This document shows, one piece after another, positions 46,504 to 55,757 of a stretch of DNA of 64,000 nt (its first letter is position 1; every line of letters begins with the position of its first letter). The position numbers and the translations under genes are program-made. Under the pieces are notes generated by a model. It worked only from the letters and a program-made list of their open reading frames with translations. It did no database searches and was not told where the DNA came from. Source of the stretch: Candidatus Tenderia electrophaga (GTDB lineage: Bacteria > Pseudomonadota > Gammaproteobacteria > Tenderiales > Tenderiaceae); the NCBI GenBank assembly GCA_001447805.1, contig CP013099.1, positions 1,674,001 to 1,738,000 on the forward strand. The letters are read 5' to 3'.

Positions 46504-47583
46504 ATGTCGCGTTTGTTTACTGAATACCGCCTTGGCGATGTGGTCTTGAAAAACCGTATTGTCATGTCACCGATGACACGAAACCGAGCCGAACATAATA
46601 TTCCCAATGATCTGATGCGCCGCTATTATCAGCAGCGCGCCTCGGCGGGGCTGATTATCACCGAAGGCACGTCACCGTCGCCCAACGGGCTGGGATATCC
46701 GCGTATTCCCGGCATCTTTTCCACTGAGCAGATCGAAGCTTGGAAGCACATTACCGAGGCGGTTCATGAGCAGGGCGGCCATATTTTTATTCAGCTGATG
46801 CATACCGGGCGCGTCTCGCATCCGCTCAATTTGCCCGCCGGGGCGCGGGTGCTGGCGCCTTCCGCGGTGGCAGCCGGGGAGCAGATGTATACCGACAGTG
46901 AAGGGCTGCAGCCGCTGCCGGTGCCGGCGGCAATGACACTGGATGATATCCGCAACACACAAGACGAATACGTGCAGGCCGCCCGCCATGCCATGGAGGC
47001 GGGCTTCGACGGCGTGGAGCTGCACGGCGCCAACGGCTATCTGCTGGAACAGTTCATTCGCCCCAACACCAACCTGCGTGAAGATGACTACGGCGGCAGT
47101 ATCGAAAATCGCGCCCGCTTCATGCTGGAGGTGGCCCAAGCGACCTGCGATGCCATCGGCCATCACAAGGTCGGGATTCGTTTATCGCCTTATGGCGTAT
47201 TCAACGACATGCCCCTGTATGAGGACATGGAAACGGATTACACCTACCTGGCTCAGGAACTGGATTCGGTGGACTTGATCTATGTACATCTAGTGGATCA
47301 TTCCGCCATGGGCGCGCCGGACGTACCCAGTTCCATCAAGGAGGTCTTCCGCGATGAATTCTGCAATACCCTGATTCTGTCCGGCGGCTATGACGCCGAG
47401 CGCGCCGAGCAGCACATCCCGGGCAAGGCGGACCTGATCGCGGTGGGACGGCCGTTCCTCGCCAATCCCGATCTGCCGCAGCGATGGCAGACACAGGCGC
47501 CTATGAACGAGCCGGACTACGACACTTTCTATACGCCGGGCGAGAAGGGCTATACCGACTATCCCATCCTCGACAAGGCATAA
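46504..47583 (+). CDS. Old yellow enzyme-family alkene reductase
   Basis: A 359-residue FMN-dependent oxidoreductase (NADH:flavin oxidoreductase/NemA type). I start at ATG 46504 rather than 46498, because GGAG at 46493-46496 is 7 bases from the former but only one base from the latter. Hallmarks are VMSPMTRNRA, the FDGVELHGANGYLLEQF block with the FMN-site and catalytic residues, and NLREDDYGGSIENRARF. Such enzymes reduce activated alkenes, N-ethylmaleimide or nitrate esters. No regulator (NemR) is adjacent. Confidence 0.92.
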   Translation: MSRLFTEYRLGDVVLKNRIVMSPMTRNRAEHNIPNDLMRRYYQQRASAGLIITEGTSPSPNGLGYPRIPGIFSTEQIEAWKHITEAVHEQGGHIFIQLMHTGRVSHPLNLPAGARVLAPSAVAAGEQMYTDSEGLQPLPVPAAMTLDDIRNTQDEYVQAARHAMEAGFDGVELHGANGYLLEQFIRPNTNLREDDYGGSIENRARFMLEVAQATCDAIGHHKVGIRLSPYGVFNDMPLYEDMETDYTYLAQELDSVDLIYVHLVDHSAMGAPDVPSSIKEVFRDEFCNTLILSGGYDAERAEQHIPGKADLIAVGRPFLANPDLPQRWQTQAPMNEPDYDTFYTPGEKGYTDYPILDKA

Positions 47584-47676
47584 ACGACGCGTCGAGACGG
47601 ACTCTGTCGTGCCAACCGAGTCTCGCTATACCATGGCTTCTCGCCATGGGCCTATCTACATCTTGAGGATGACGTC

Positions 47677-48009
47677 ATGAACCGAATGAAGCAGTTGATC
47701 AAAACCTGGGAGGCGGATTCCCGCAGCGAGCCGGCCGAGCACGAATTCACGGTTAAGCTCACGGCACGCGATTATGCCCGTATCCGCGCCTTGGCCGAGA
47801 TTTTCCCCGGCTGCAGCGAAACGCGACTGGTGACCGAATTAGTGAGCACCGCGCTGGACGAGATCGAGGAGGCCTTGCCCTACGTGCCGGGTGATAAGGT
47901 GGTGGCCGAGGATGAATTTGGCGACCCGGTCTATGAGGACGCAGGATTGACGCCGCGTTTCGAAGCGTTGGCCCGCCAATATGCATCGGAGTTGAAGCAG
48001 GAAGCGTGA
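47677..48009 (+). CDS. Conserved small protein, ribbon-helix-helix-like
   Basis: A 110-residue cytoplasmic protein with EHEFTVKLTARDYARIRALAEIFPGCSETRLVTELVSTALDEIEEALPYVPGDKVVAEDE, which resembles the ribbon-helix-helix N-domain layout and is conserved in gammaproteobacteria, where it is sometimes misnamed as a pilus tip component. The acidic tail is typical. It overlaps the TPR gene by 4 bases (TGA shared with GTGA), so they are co-translated. Function unknown. Confidence 0.75.
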   Translation: MNRMKQLIKTWEADSRSEPAEHEFTVKLTARDYARIRALAEIFPGCSETRLVTELVSTALDEIEEALPYVPGDKVVAEDEFGDPVYEDAGLTPRFEALARQYASELKQEA

Positions 48010-48434
48010 TTATCATCATCCATGATCAGCAAACACAACAAGGTTTGGTAGTGGCACAGAAAAGCGAACAACATTTATATCGGGCGCGTCAACTGATCGA
48101 TGCGGGCAATGATGAAGATGCCCGTATGCTGTTGCTGGAGCTCTTGAAGCAGGCGCCCGACAACCAGGCGGCCTTGATGATGCTCGGCGGTTCCTATTTT
48201 AATGCCGACAGGCTGCAAGAGGCGGAGATGGTGTTCGAGCGTCTGATCTTGATGGCGCCGGGCCAGGGAAACTTTTCCATCGCGCTGTTCAACACCTTAT
48301 GGAAGCAGGGTCGCCAAGACGAAGCGGCCGAAGAGATCCGGCGCTTTATGGCGGCCGCCGACAAGGTCGCAGAAAAAGAGACCATCGACCAATACGTCGC
48401 CATCACCAGGCAAATGGCCGGTGACGGCTTATAG
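48006..48434 (+). CDS. Short TPR-domain protein
   Basis: A 142-residue protein (GTG start at 48006 overlapping the previous stop; an alternative GTG at 48051 with AAGG 8 bases upstream would give 127). It has two or three TPR helices: YRARQLIDAGNDEDARMLLLELLKQAPDN and NADRLQEAEMVFERLILMAPGQ. No signal peptide. The coupling to the small protein before it suggests a joint role. The convergent DUF3592 gene overlaps by 6 bases. Confidence 0.7.
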   Translation: MIIIIHDQQTQQGLVVAQKSEQHLYRARQLIDAGNDEDARMLLLELLKQAPDNQAALMMLGGSYFNADRLQEAEMVFERLILMAPGQGNFSIALFNTLWKQGRQDEAAEEIRRFMAAADKVAEKETIDQYVAITRQMAGDGL

Positions 48435-48857
48435 GGAGACCAGCAGGCTCACCAGTGCGCCGACGGTCATCAAGATCCCCAGCACCAGTATCATCCAGTC
48501 GCCCCGGCTGCCCGGCTCCAGGGTGGATTGGCCGGGCTCGTCCGGGTTGTAAAATACTTGAACCGGAGCGTCCAGCGGATATTTCTTGACATAGCTCTCG
48601 GCGAGCTCGGGCATGGGATTGGTGCCGCTGGGAAACTCGAAGCGGCGCCGATGGGTCTCGCCGCCGATTTCGTAACGGTATTCGATATGGGGCAGCAGAT
48701 CGTCCTGCGCCGAACAGGGCTTGGATTCCACAATCACGCCGTCCGTGCTGGGCCATTGTGCCATTTGTCGGGCCTGCTTGAGTACGCGCCAACCCCACAG
48801 GCTGACGGCGATGCCGCCCAGGGCGACTGCAACCAGAATGATGCCGTATAGATTCAT
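48429..48857 (-). CDS. DUF3592 membrane protein
   Basis: A 142-residue protein with hydrophobic helices at both ends (about 4-22 and 120-142) enclosing a periplasmic/luminal beta domain: PHIEYRYEIGGETHRRRFEFPSG and PVQVFYNPDEPGQSTLEPGSRG, the DUF3592 signature. Function unknown. It overlaps the TPR gene by 6 bases at its 3' end. The start ATG is divergent from the SlyD-like gene. Confidence 0.8.
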   Translation of the reverse strand: MNLYGIILVAVALGGIAVSLWGWRVLKQARQMAQWPSTDGVIVESKPCSAQDDLLPHIEYRYEIGGETHRRRFEFPSGTNPMPELAESYVKKYPLDAPVQVFYNPDEPGQSTLEPGSRGDWMILVLGILMTVGALVSLLVSL

Positions 48858-48934
48858 GTCTCGCTCTCTTCCGCAAAACCGCGATTGAAAATAGAATGGC
48901 TGGAATTATAAGTGATCATGAGGGAGTACACAGT

Positions 48935-49429
48935 ATGTTGATCGAAAAGGATGCGGTGGTCCGGTTTCACTACCGTGTCAGCGAGCCTGGGCAGGGCACG
49001 CTGGAAGATACCCGCAGCAGCGGTGTACCGCTGGCCTATCTGCACGGCCACGGCGGCATGTTGCCGGGCTTGGAGGCGGCGCTGGAAGGTAAACAGCCGG
49101 GCGATACCTTGACCACCACCTTGACGCCCGACCAAGGGTATGGCGAACGCCGTGAAGGCGCAATCACGCGCGTGCCCGTGAGTCACGTGCTGGGCCACGG
49201 CAAGAAATCGCGCTACCGCCCGGGTATGATCGTGCATGTCAACAGCAGACATGGCTCACAGCCGGTGCGCGTGGTGAAGGCGGGCCTTAAAAACATCGAT
49301 GTGGATATGAACCACCCCTATGCCGGCAAGACCCTGAGTTTCGATATCGAAGTGGTGAGCGTGCGCCAGGCGAGGCCGGAGGAGATTGAGCACGGTCATG
49401 CCCATGGCGAAGGCGGCGTGCATCACTGA
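48935..49429 (+). CDS. SlyD-like FKBP peptidyl-prolyl isomerase
   Basis: A 164-residue protein of the SlyD/FKBP family with an IF-domain insertion. ATG 48935 is preferred over an upstream start because MLIEKDAVVRFHYRVSE matches the family N-terminus. The FKBP core has LAYLHGHGGMLPGLEAALEGKQPGD, and the flap/insert is between about 75 and 125. The C-terminal HGHAHGEGGVHH is a short histidine-rich metal-binding tail. It probably isomerises prolines and may handle nickel. Gap 49430-49625 has no visible gene. Confidence 0.88.
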   Translation: MLIEKDAVVRFHYRVSEPGQGTLEDTRSSGVPLAYLHGHGGMLPGLEAALEGKQPGDTLTTTLTPDQGYGERREGAITRVPVSHVLGHGKKSRYRPGMIVHVNSRHGSQPVRVVKAGLKNIDVDMNHPYAGKTLSFDIEVVSVRQARPEEIEHGHAHGEGGVHH

Positions 49430-49625
49430 GTGAGGATAGGCCACCGGCGTGGCGTGCGCATCGCCGCATCGCAACCGCCTTGTCAAACCATATATTCATT
49501 ATCCCGGGCCATCCCGACGTGTGCACATCGCATGACGGCCATGCCCCGGCCAGCGATGTATGCCGCTGTCTTGAGAATTTCCCCCTGATTGCCTAATGTT
49601 GGCGTGTCCGGACTGACATGGCGGC

Positions 49626-50945
49626 ATGGAACAGCTCAACTCATATAAACCCTCCAGGCGTGACGTGCTGCGCGATGCCTTGCTTGCCGCGCTGTTCGCG
49701 GCATGTTTGATCACAATTTTAGAATATATCGGATTTAATGAAGAGGTAAATGCGGAGGCCTTGCGCCTGGCCGTCAGTCTGGTGGGTCACCCCCAGGACA
49801 GCGCTGACACTGACCCACCGGCAGCGGCCGTTATGCCGGCCGTAGTGCTATTTAGCCAGGCTTGGTACGAGTCTTACTTCAACCAGACCTCGCCCCTCGA
49901 GCGAGGCAAATTGATGGACGCCATGAATGCCTTGCTTGACGCCTCGGCGGTGCCCGGTCAGCTGGTGATCGATATCGACCTGTCTCCATTGCCTCAGGGC
50001 GGGGACCCACAGCAGGCCGCGCTGGACCGTCTACTGGCAAAATTGGCCGCCGAACTGCCCCAGGGGGTGACCCTGACGACGCCGGCGCCCGTGGTTACAC
50101 CGCAGGCCTACGAGATCAAACGGGCGTGGCTGGAGAACATGTGCCGGGCGGGTGTGCGCTTCGGGTTGCCCCATCTTCACGCCCACGAAGGTGTGGTGCT
50201 GAAACGTCTGCTTGCGCCGCAGACCCTGGCCAACGTCGCCTATGCCGCCGCCCAGCAACGGGAAAACTCCGCCGTCGTCTGTCGACGTGTGGAACAGTCC
50301 GGCGATGAGCTGGATTTTTTGTGGTTGACACCGGCATCGCCCTCGGGTGAGTTCGAGCCCATCAACGCCCATTTCTATCGCCACTTATCACCCTTTGTAG
50401 TGGACAGTCTTCAAGAGCTGAAACGGGCGTGGCGCCCGCGCTCCGATCAGACGGTATTTATCGGTGGCAGTTACGGCTATGGTGATTGGTACCTGACACC
50501 GGCCGGGCGGCAACCCGGTGTGGTGTTGCATGCTGCCGCCTATTATTCCGCCCACGATTCAGTCGCCCCCGTGTCCATGGCATGGTCGCTGAGCATCGGC
50601 GTTGCATGCGCCTTAGTGGGAGGCTATTTGTTGGTGGTGCTGAAACGTGTCGTGGAACCGTATTGGATGATCGCTGTGGTTGCCCCCTTGGTTTTGCCTA
50701 TCATGTTGCTGGTGGCATTGTCGCTGCTGCTGGCGATATTTTTGGCATGGAATATCGTCTTCTCCGTCGCTATGGTTACGGAAGCGGCGGTGCTGTTTGC
50801 CGAGTTTTTCCCCAGCCTGCGCTCGGCGCAGCGCTCCGCTCAGGGAAAATGCTGTGTGTTTTTCGATTCTTATGTCTCGCTGGTGGTGTTTCTGCTCGTG
50901 GTGCTGTTGACTGCCGTCCTGGTATTCGTCCATGAGGTGCTATGA
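49626..50945 (+). CDS. CHASE2-type membrane sensor without effector domain
   Basis: A 439-residue inner-membrane protein. An N-terminal helix (about 17-36) is followed by a ~280-residue extracytoplasmic domain ending in QTVFIGGSYGYGDWYLTPA (about 275-293) and GVVLHAAAYYS, the CHASE2 hallmark. Three or four helices then follow (about 319-340, 347-392, 415-437). In typical CHASE2 receptors a cyclase or kinase domain would come next, but here only a ~20-residue loop and a last helix are seen, so it cannot signal by itself. The next two genes are close and probably form an operon. Confidence 0.72.
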   Translation: MEQLNSYKPSRRDVLRDALLAALFAACLITILEYIGFNEEVNAEALRLAVSLVGHPQDSADTDPPAAAVMPAVVLFSQAWYESYFNQTSPLERGKLMDAMNALLDASAVPGQLVIDIDLSPLPQGGDPQQAALDRLLAKLAAELPQGVTLTTPAPVVTPQAYEIKRAWLENMCRAGVRFGLPHLHAHEGVVLKRLLAPQTLANVAYAAAQQRENSAVVCRRVEQSGDELDFLWLTPASPSGEFEPINAHFYRHLSPFVVDSLQELKRAWRPRSDQTVFIGGSYGYGDWYLTPAGRQPGVVLHAAAYYSAHDSVAPVSMAWSLSIGVACALVGGYLLVVLKRVVEPYWMIAVVAPLVLPIMLLVALSLLLAIFLAWNIVFSVAMVTEAAVLFAEFFPSLRSAQRSAQGKCCVFFDSYVSLVVFLLVVLLTAVLVFVHEVL

Positions 50946-50964
50946 ATCATGAGGAGGAGGGATA

Positions 50965-51789
50965 ATGAAAGCGCTGATTTACAGCGGCATACTGTTGCTA
51001 ACGCTCAGCCCGCTTGGGTGTCAGGCCAGCTTGTGTTACGTGAAGCAAGGTAAGGCCGATTGCATTGTACGCGCTGGCGAAAAGATGGCGCTGAAACAAT
51101 CCTACAGTCCCTGTGATGAAGTGACTGTGATCTGCCCGGGCGCCACCCTGTGTTACACAAACCTGCAGAGCGGTATTTCATGCCTGGAGAGTGGCGCCGT
51201 GCTCGAAGACGCCGACACGGACGGCGCGGCCACCATCGACATTGCAGCACGCTCGAGCCGGCGCGACGACGCCTCTTTTTTGCAGGTGCTGCGGGATATC
51301 TTCTTTCCCCAGGCGGTCACCCACCTAGGGATGAAGCGGCTCAATACCTACGAGGAACTGGCCGGCTTTCCTGACGGCTATGTGCTCATGCCCGAACAAG
51401 CCCTGGTCTTCTCCAGTCACGACAAGGGCCATGCCCGCATCGAATCCTTTGCCTTGTGGCGCGCGCATGAGGAGCAAGCGATTCTCAAGCTGGATCGCCC
51501 CGGCGCCAGTGTCCGTATTCCTGCCGCCTTGCTCATGCCGGAGCAGCAGTATCGTTGGCGGGCGCTTGCCAATGGTGACGAGTTTGGCGGCGGGTTTACC
51601 ATTGAATCCCAAGCGTATCAACAGGAGTTCGAACAGGCGTTGAACCAGGCGCTGCAGCATAGTGATTCCGCTAATGTGTCGCGGCACATCGTTCGGGCAG
51701 CCTTGGCCAAGAAGTACGGCTATAGTTTCGATTATCTGCAATCAGTGCAAATGGCACGCAATGAGATTAACAAAAGGGATCAGCCATGA
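50965..51789 (+). CDS. Cysteine-rich exported protein of the CHASE2 operon
   Basis: A 274-residue protein with an N-terminal signal (about 1-20; LSPLGC is a weak lipobox, so lipid anchoring is possible). Cysteines fall at about 19, 24, 33, 50, 57, 63 and 73, making several disulfides likely in a compact N-terminal beta domain whose strands resemble a FecR-type fold (weak). The middle and C-terminal parts (about 140-274) are mixed. GGAGGAGGG precedes the ATG. The gene overlaps the M48 gene by 4 bases. I do not recognise a named family. Confidence 0.65.
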   Translation: MKALIYSGILLLTLSPLGCQASLCYVKQGKADCIVRAGEKMALKQSYSPCDEVTVICPGATLCYTNLQSGISCLESGAVLEDADTDGAATIDIAARSSRRDDASFLQVLRDIFFPQAVTHLGMKRLNTYEELAGFPDGYVLMPEQALVFSSHDKGHARIESFALWRAHEEQAILKLDRPGASVRIPAALLMPEQQYRWRALANGDEFGGGFTIESQAYQQEFEQALNQALQHSDSANVSRHIVRAALAKKYGYSFDYLQSVQMARNEINKRDQP

Positions 51790-52901
51790 GCATGATGTGT
51801 TACACGTCCCGCCTCGGATATGGCTTGCTGTTGCTGCTTTGCGCTGCCGCCATTCAGGCCGGCGAAGAGCAACCAACCCGCGTCGCCGGCTTGTTTGACG
51901 ATTTCAAGGAGCAGCTCAAACAGCGCCTGGAGGAAAAGAGCGCGGCAACGCAAGAGACTGAGAATGACCTTGCCGAGACCGAACAGGTCGACCTGGATGT
52001 GCTGGCCCTGGCGGCCGAGGCCCACGACTACGAGGGCGCGCTGCGACCGGATGATTACACCTGCGCCACTATCGTCGAACCGTTCACGCTGGAAAAGAAT
52101 ATCGCCCAGCTTTTCGGCGCGTCGGATATGACGGGCCTGATCACGTTATTCAAGAAACCCGACAAGGCGGTATTGCTCGACAGCGCCAAACAGAAGGCCA
52201 AGCGCATGAACTGGCTGCCCATGGGGTTCGAGCGCCAATACGGCAGCCAGCTGCATGAGCAGAAGATTGCCTCGGATCCCAAGTTTATCGCGCGCAGCGG
52301 TGTGGGGCGGGCCAAACGCCAATACCAAATGGCCGATGCGTTGTTACAGCGGGTGGTGGCGTCGATCCATGAAGATCATCCCTATGAGTTTCACCTCTAT
52401 CTGCTCAATAGCAGCCAGATTCAGGGGTACAGCGCGCCCGGCGGTTATATATATTTAAGCACTGCTGCCTTGGAGAGCGATTACGCCGATATGGTCATGG
52501 CCCATGAAATTGCCCACGTCCTCAAGCGCCACCAAACCCGTGAATTGCAGGCCCGTTTGATCGATACAGTGACCACCCTTGATGAATTAAAAGACCTGAT
52601 GGATCTGAACGGCGTGGCGCGCGAGCGTTACGGCAAACTGCTGCTGCGCCTATCCGGCAGCTATCTGAACTTTTCCAGACAGCAGGAACTGCAGGCCGAC
52701 GCCTGTTCGGTGCGCATTGCCGGCAGCCTAAGCAGCGCCGATATGCGCCACCGCATCGTTTCTTATACGGGTGAGCTGGAGAAGGCGGATCGCAGTGATA
52801 AAGAGCGCCTGTTCTCGATCCACGCCAGCTATCCCGATCGCTACCAGCGCATGGAGGCGGTGGCGGCGAGTATGGAAAAGGAAAGCGATAATGAGCGCTG
52901 A
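51786..52901 (+). CDS. Exported M48-family zinc metalloprotease
   Basis: A 371-residue peptidase. A signal peptide (about 1-26, ending AAIQAG) is followed by an acidic coiled region (about 35-90) and the peptidase domain. The zinc motif HEIAH is at 240-244 (VMAHEIAHVLKRHQ) and the third ligand glutamate is E301 in RQQELQADACSVR. It belongs to the M48 (HtpX/BepA-like) clan and should act in the periplasm or outer-membrane inner face, on misassembled envelope proteins or the partner of gene 50965. It shares ATGA with the gene before it. Confidence 0.88.
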   Translation: MSMMCYTSRLGYGLLLLLCAAAIQAGEEQPTRVAGLFDDFKEQLKQRLEEKSAATQETENDLAETEQVDLDVLALAAEAHDYEGALRPDDYTCATIVEPFTLEKNIAQLFGASDMTGLITLFKKPDKAVLLDSAKQKAKRMNWLPMGFERQYGSQLHEQKIASDPKFIARSGVGRAKRQYQMADALLQRVVASIHEDHPYEFHLYLLNSSQIQGYSAPGGYIYLSTAALESDYADMVMAHEIAHVLKRHQTRELQARLIDTVTTLDELKDLMDLNGVARERYGKLLLRLSGSYLNFSRQQELQADACSVRIAGSLSSADMRHRIVSYTGELEKADRSDKERLFSIHASYPDRYQRMEAVAASMEKESDNER

Positions 52902-52912
52902 ATCCGGCGACC

Positions 52913-53305
52913 TCAGAACGTCTTGACGAAATCCATGTAGTCCAGATAATACGTCACGGTGATGCGTAACTCTTCGACTCGTTGCAGCATGACCTCGCAG
53001 GTGTCACAGGTATAATCGCCTTTTTGCAGCCGCACGGTATAGTCGCTCACCTGCTGCTGCAAGGCGGCGCGTGTCGGCCATTGGTCATGATAGGCCTGGT
53101 TGAACTCCTTACAGACCTCCCCCTCCAGCGCTTTCTTACCGAAATAGTTCATGTGCTCGCCACAGGCATCGGCCATGTCGGTCAAGCGCGCCAGGGTCTT
53201 GATGAGATCCAGAATTTCGGCCTTTTCGGTCGCCTCTTGGGCGTGCAGAGGGGTGGTGGAGAAGAGGGTGACGGCGATCAAGAATACGGTTTGTAACTGT
53301 TTCAT
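52913..53305 (-). CDS. Small exported helical protein, unknown
   Basis: A 130-residue protein with a clear signal peptide (MKQLQTVFLIAVTLFSTTPLHA) and an all-helical mature part with four cysteines (DACGEH, EVCKEF, DYTCDTCEVM), two in a CxxC. It is convergent with the M48 gene, 11 bases apart, and divergent from mrcB. The family is not recognised. It may be periplasmic and bind metal or form a disulfide. Confidence 0.65.
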   Translation of the reverse strand: MKQLQTVFLIAVTLFSTTPLHAQEATEKAEILDLIKTLARLTDMADACGEHMNYFGKKALEGEVCKEFNQAYHDQWPTRAALQQQVSDYTVRLQKGDYTCDTCEVMLQRVEELRITVTYYLDYMDFVKTF

Positions 53306-53435
53306 TAAGGGGCCTGCTGTCGATTTGAAGAATTTCCGTTGTGGCAGGCCCTAGTGTAAATCTTTTTATTCTCATGACAAACGCTGCGCGCCGGCCAAGA
53401 CGATTTGCGCCGCTGCGACTTGCTATAATGCGGCG

Positions 53436-55757
53436 ATGGCAAACAAACGCAGTAACGCGCGCCCTGCGCGTCCTCCCCGTCGTTATACCCTGTTTAAATC
53501 GATGTTTATATTGGGCGTGGTGGGTCTGCTGGCCCTGGCCGGCTACACCCTTTACCTCGACCGGGTGGTGCAGGACAAATTCGAGGGCAAACGCTGGTCG
53601 GTGCCTTCGCGGGTCTATGCCCGGCCGCTCGAGCTTTACCCCCACAAACCGCTTAGCCCCGAAAATCTGCTTACCGAGCTGAAACTGATCGGCTACCAGC
53701 CCTCGGTGGATGGCTTCGCACCGGGCAGCTATCGGCGTGACGGCGATGATTTCGTGATCACCACGCGCAGCTTTCGCCATTGGGACACTGAAGAACCCGC
53801 CCGTGCCATGCGCCTCACCTTTGCCGCGCAGCGTCTGGCATCACTGACGGATGCCGTGAGCGGCAAACCCCTTACCCTGCTGCGCCTGGAGCCGATGATG
53901 ATCGGCATCATCCATCCGGCCAATCGGGAAGACCGGGTGCTGGTGCGTCTGGCCGACCTGCCGCCATTGCTCACCGTCGCGCTGCAGGCCGTCGAGGACC
54001 GCCACTTCGCCCGCCATCACGGCCTTGATTTTCGCGCCATCGCCCGCGCCGCCTGGGCCAACCTGCGCGCCGGTAAGGTAGTGCAGGGCGGCAGCACCCT
54101 GACCCAGCAGTTGGTGAAAAACTTCTATCTCAACAGCGAGCGCACCCTGACGCGCAAGATCAACGAGGCCATCATGGCGCTGTTGCTGGAGCTGCGTTAT
54201 GACAAAGAGGCGATCCTGGAGGCCTATGCCAACGAGATCTATCTGGGCCAGGACGGCAACCGCGCCATCCATGGTTTCGGCCTGGCGGCACAGTTCTATT
54301 TCAACAAACCGCCGCAAGAGCTGACCCTGCCCGAGTCGGCCCTGCTGGTGGCCATCCTGCGCGGCCCCGCCTATTACAATCCGCGCCGTCATCCCGAGCG
54401 CGCCCGCGAGCGGCGCAACCGGGTCATCGAAATCCTGTGGCGCGACGGCGTCATCGAGCGGGCGCGGGCCAAAGCGGCCCAGGCCGCGCCGCTGGGGGTG
54501 ACCCCCAAGCCCAACCTGGGCAGCAGCCGCTATCCCGCCTTTCTCGATCTGGTGAAACGCCAGCTGCAGCAGTATTACGATGATGCGGATCTGCGCAGCG
54601 AGGGGCTGCGCATCTTCACCACCCTGGACCCGGTGATTCAGGAGACCGGCGAACAGGCCCTGAGCCGGCGTATTCAGCGTCTGGCGCGTGACTACGGCAA
54701 GCGCGGCCTGGAGGGTGGGCTGGTGATCACGCGTCTCGGCAGCGCCGAAGTGGCCGCGGTGGTGGGCGGCCGCCAGCCCCGTTACCGCGGCTTCAACCGT
54801 GCCCTGGACATCCAGCGCCCGGTCGGCTCGCTGCTGAAACCGGCGCTCTACCTCACCGCCCTGAGCCGGCCAAGCCAATACACCCTGGCCACCCTGATCG
54901 ACGACGGCCCGGTAGAGCTGAAACAGTCCGACGGCACGGTCTGGTCGCCCACCAACTATGATCGCGAGAGCCACGGCCAGGTCATGCTGGCCACCGCCCT
55001 GAGCCACTCCTACAACCAGGCCGCCGTCCAGCTGGGGTTGGATCTCGGCCTGCGGCGGGTGGTGGATACACTCCATGGCCTGGGCATCGACCAAACCATT
55101 CGGCCCTATCCCTCGGTGATCCTCGGCTCGCTGGAGCTGGCCCCCATCCACATGGCCCAGATGTACCAGACCCTGAGTGACCAGGGCTTCCACACGCCCC
55201 TGCGTGCCGTGCGCGAGGTGCTGGACGCCAAGCACCAGCCCCTGCAGCGCTACGCCCTGGAGACGGAACAGCGCTTCGACCCGGCGCATGTCTATCTGGT
55301 CAACCAAGCCCTGCGCCTGGCCTTGCGTGAGGGGACCGGGCAAAGCGTCGGCCAACACCTGCCCGAGGATTTGTCGCTGGTGGGTAAGACCGGCACCACC
55401 GACGACCTGCGCGACAGCTGGTTCGCCGGGTTCGGCAGCGACTATGCCGCCGTGGTCTGGATCGGCCACGACGACAACAGCGTCACCGGCCTGACCGGCG
55501 CCAGTGGCGCATTGCCGGTGTGGGCGGATATCATGCAACAGATCAACCTGAGTCAGGGCGCCGTGCCGCCGGCGCGGATCGAAACCGTCGCCGTCGATGC
55601 CGCCACCGGCCTGCGTGCCGCCGGCGGCTGTGATGAGCAACATGAGCTGCCCTTCGTAACAGGTTCCGCGCCGCAGGATTACGCTCCCTGTGCGGGTGGA
55701 GCAGTGAAACGCTCGGTGGGTAATTTTTGGGACCGGATTAAAGGAATGTTTCGATGA
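53436..55757 (+). CDS. mrcB: Bifunctional penicillin-binding protein 1b
   Basis: A 773-residue class A PBP that polymerises and cross-links peptidoglycan. A short cytoplasmic tail and one helix (about 24-45) lead to the UB2H domain, then the GT51 domain with EDRHFARHHGLDFRAI and GGSTLTQQLVKNFY. The transpeptidase domain has the SxxK motif as GSLLKPA, SYN as SHSYNQA and KTGT as VGKTGTTDDLRDSW. A C-terminal segment resembles a short UPF-like tail (GGAVKRSVGNFWDRIKGMF). The next gene overlaps by 4 bases (ATGA). Confidence 0.95.
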   Translation: MANKRSNARPARPPRRYTLFKSMFILGVVGLLALAGYTLYLDRVVQDKFEGKRWSVPSRVYARPLELYPHKPLSPENLLTELKLIGYQPSVDGFAPGSYRRDGDDFVITTRSFRHWDTEEPARAMRLTFAAQRLASLTDAVSGKPLTLLRLEPMMIGIIHPANREDRVLVRLADLPPLLTVALQAVEDRHFARHHGLDFRAIARAAWANLRAGKVVQGGSTLTQQLVKNFYLNSERTLTRKINEAIMALLLELRYDKEAILEAYANEIYLGQDGNRAIHGFGLAAQFYFNKPPQELTLPESALLVAILRGPAYYNPRRHPERARERRNRVIEILWRDGVIERARAKAAQAAPLGVTPKPNLGSSRYPAFLDLVKRQLQQYYDDADLRSEGLRIFTTLDPVIQETGEQALSRRIQRLARDYGKRGLEGGLVITRLGSAEVAAVVGGRQPRYRGFNRALDIQRPVGSLLKPALYLTALSRPSQYTLATLIDDGPVELKQSDGTVWSPTNYDRESHGQVMLATALSHSYNQAAVQLGLDLGLRRVVDTLHGLGIDQTIRPYPSVILGSLELAPIHMAQMYQTLSDQGFHTPLRAVREVLDAKHQPLQRYALETEQRFDPAHVYLVNQALRLALREGTGQSVGQHLPEDLSLVGKTGTTDDLRDSWFAGFGSDYAAVVWIGHDDNSVTGLTGASGALPVWADIMQQINLSQGAVPPARIETVAVDAATGLRAAGGCDEQHELPFVTGSAPQDYAPCAGGAVKRSVGNFWDRIKGMFR

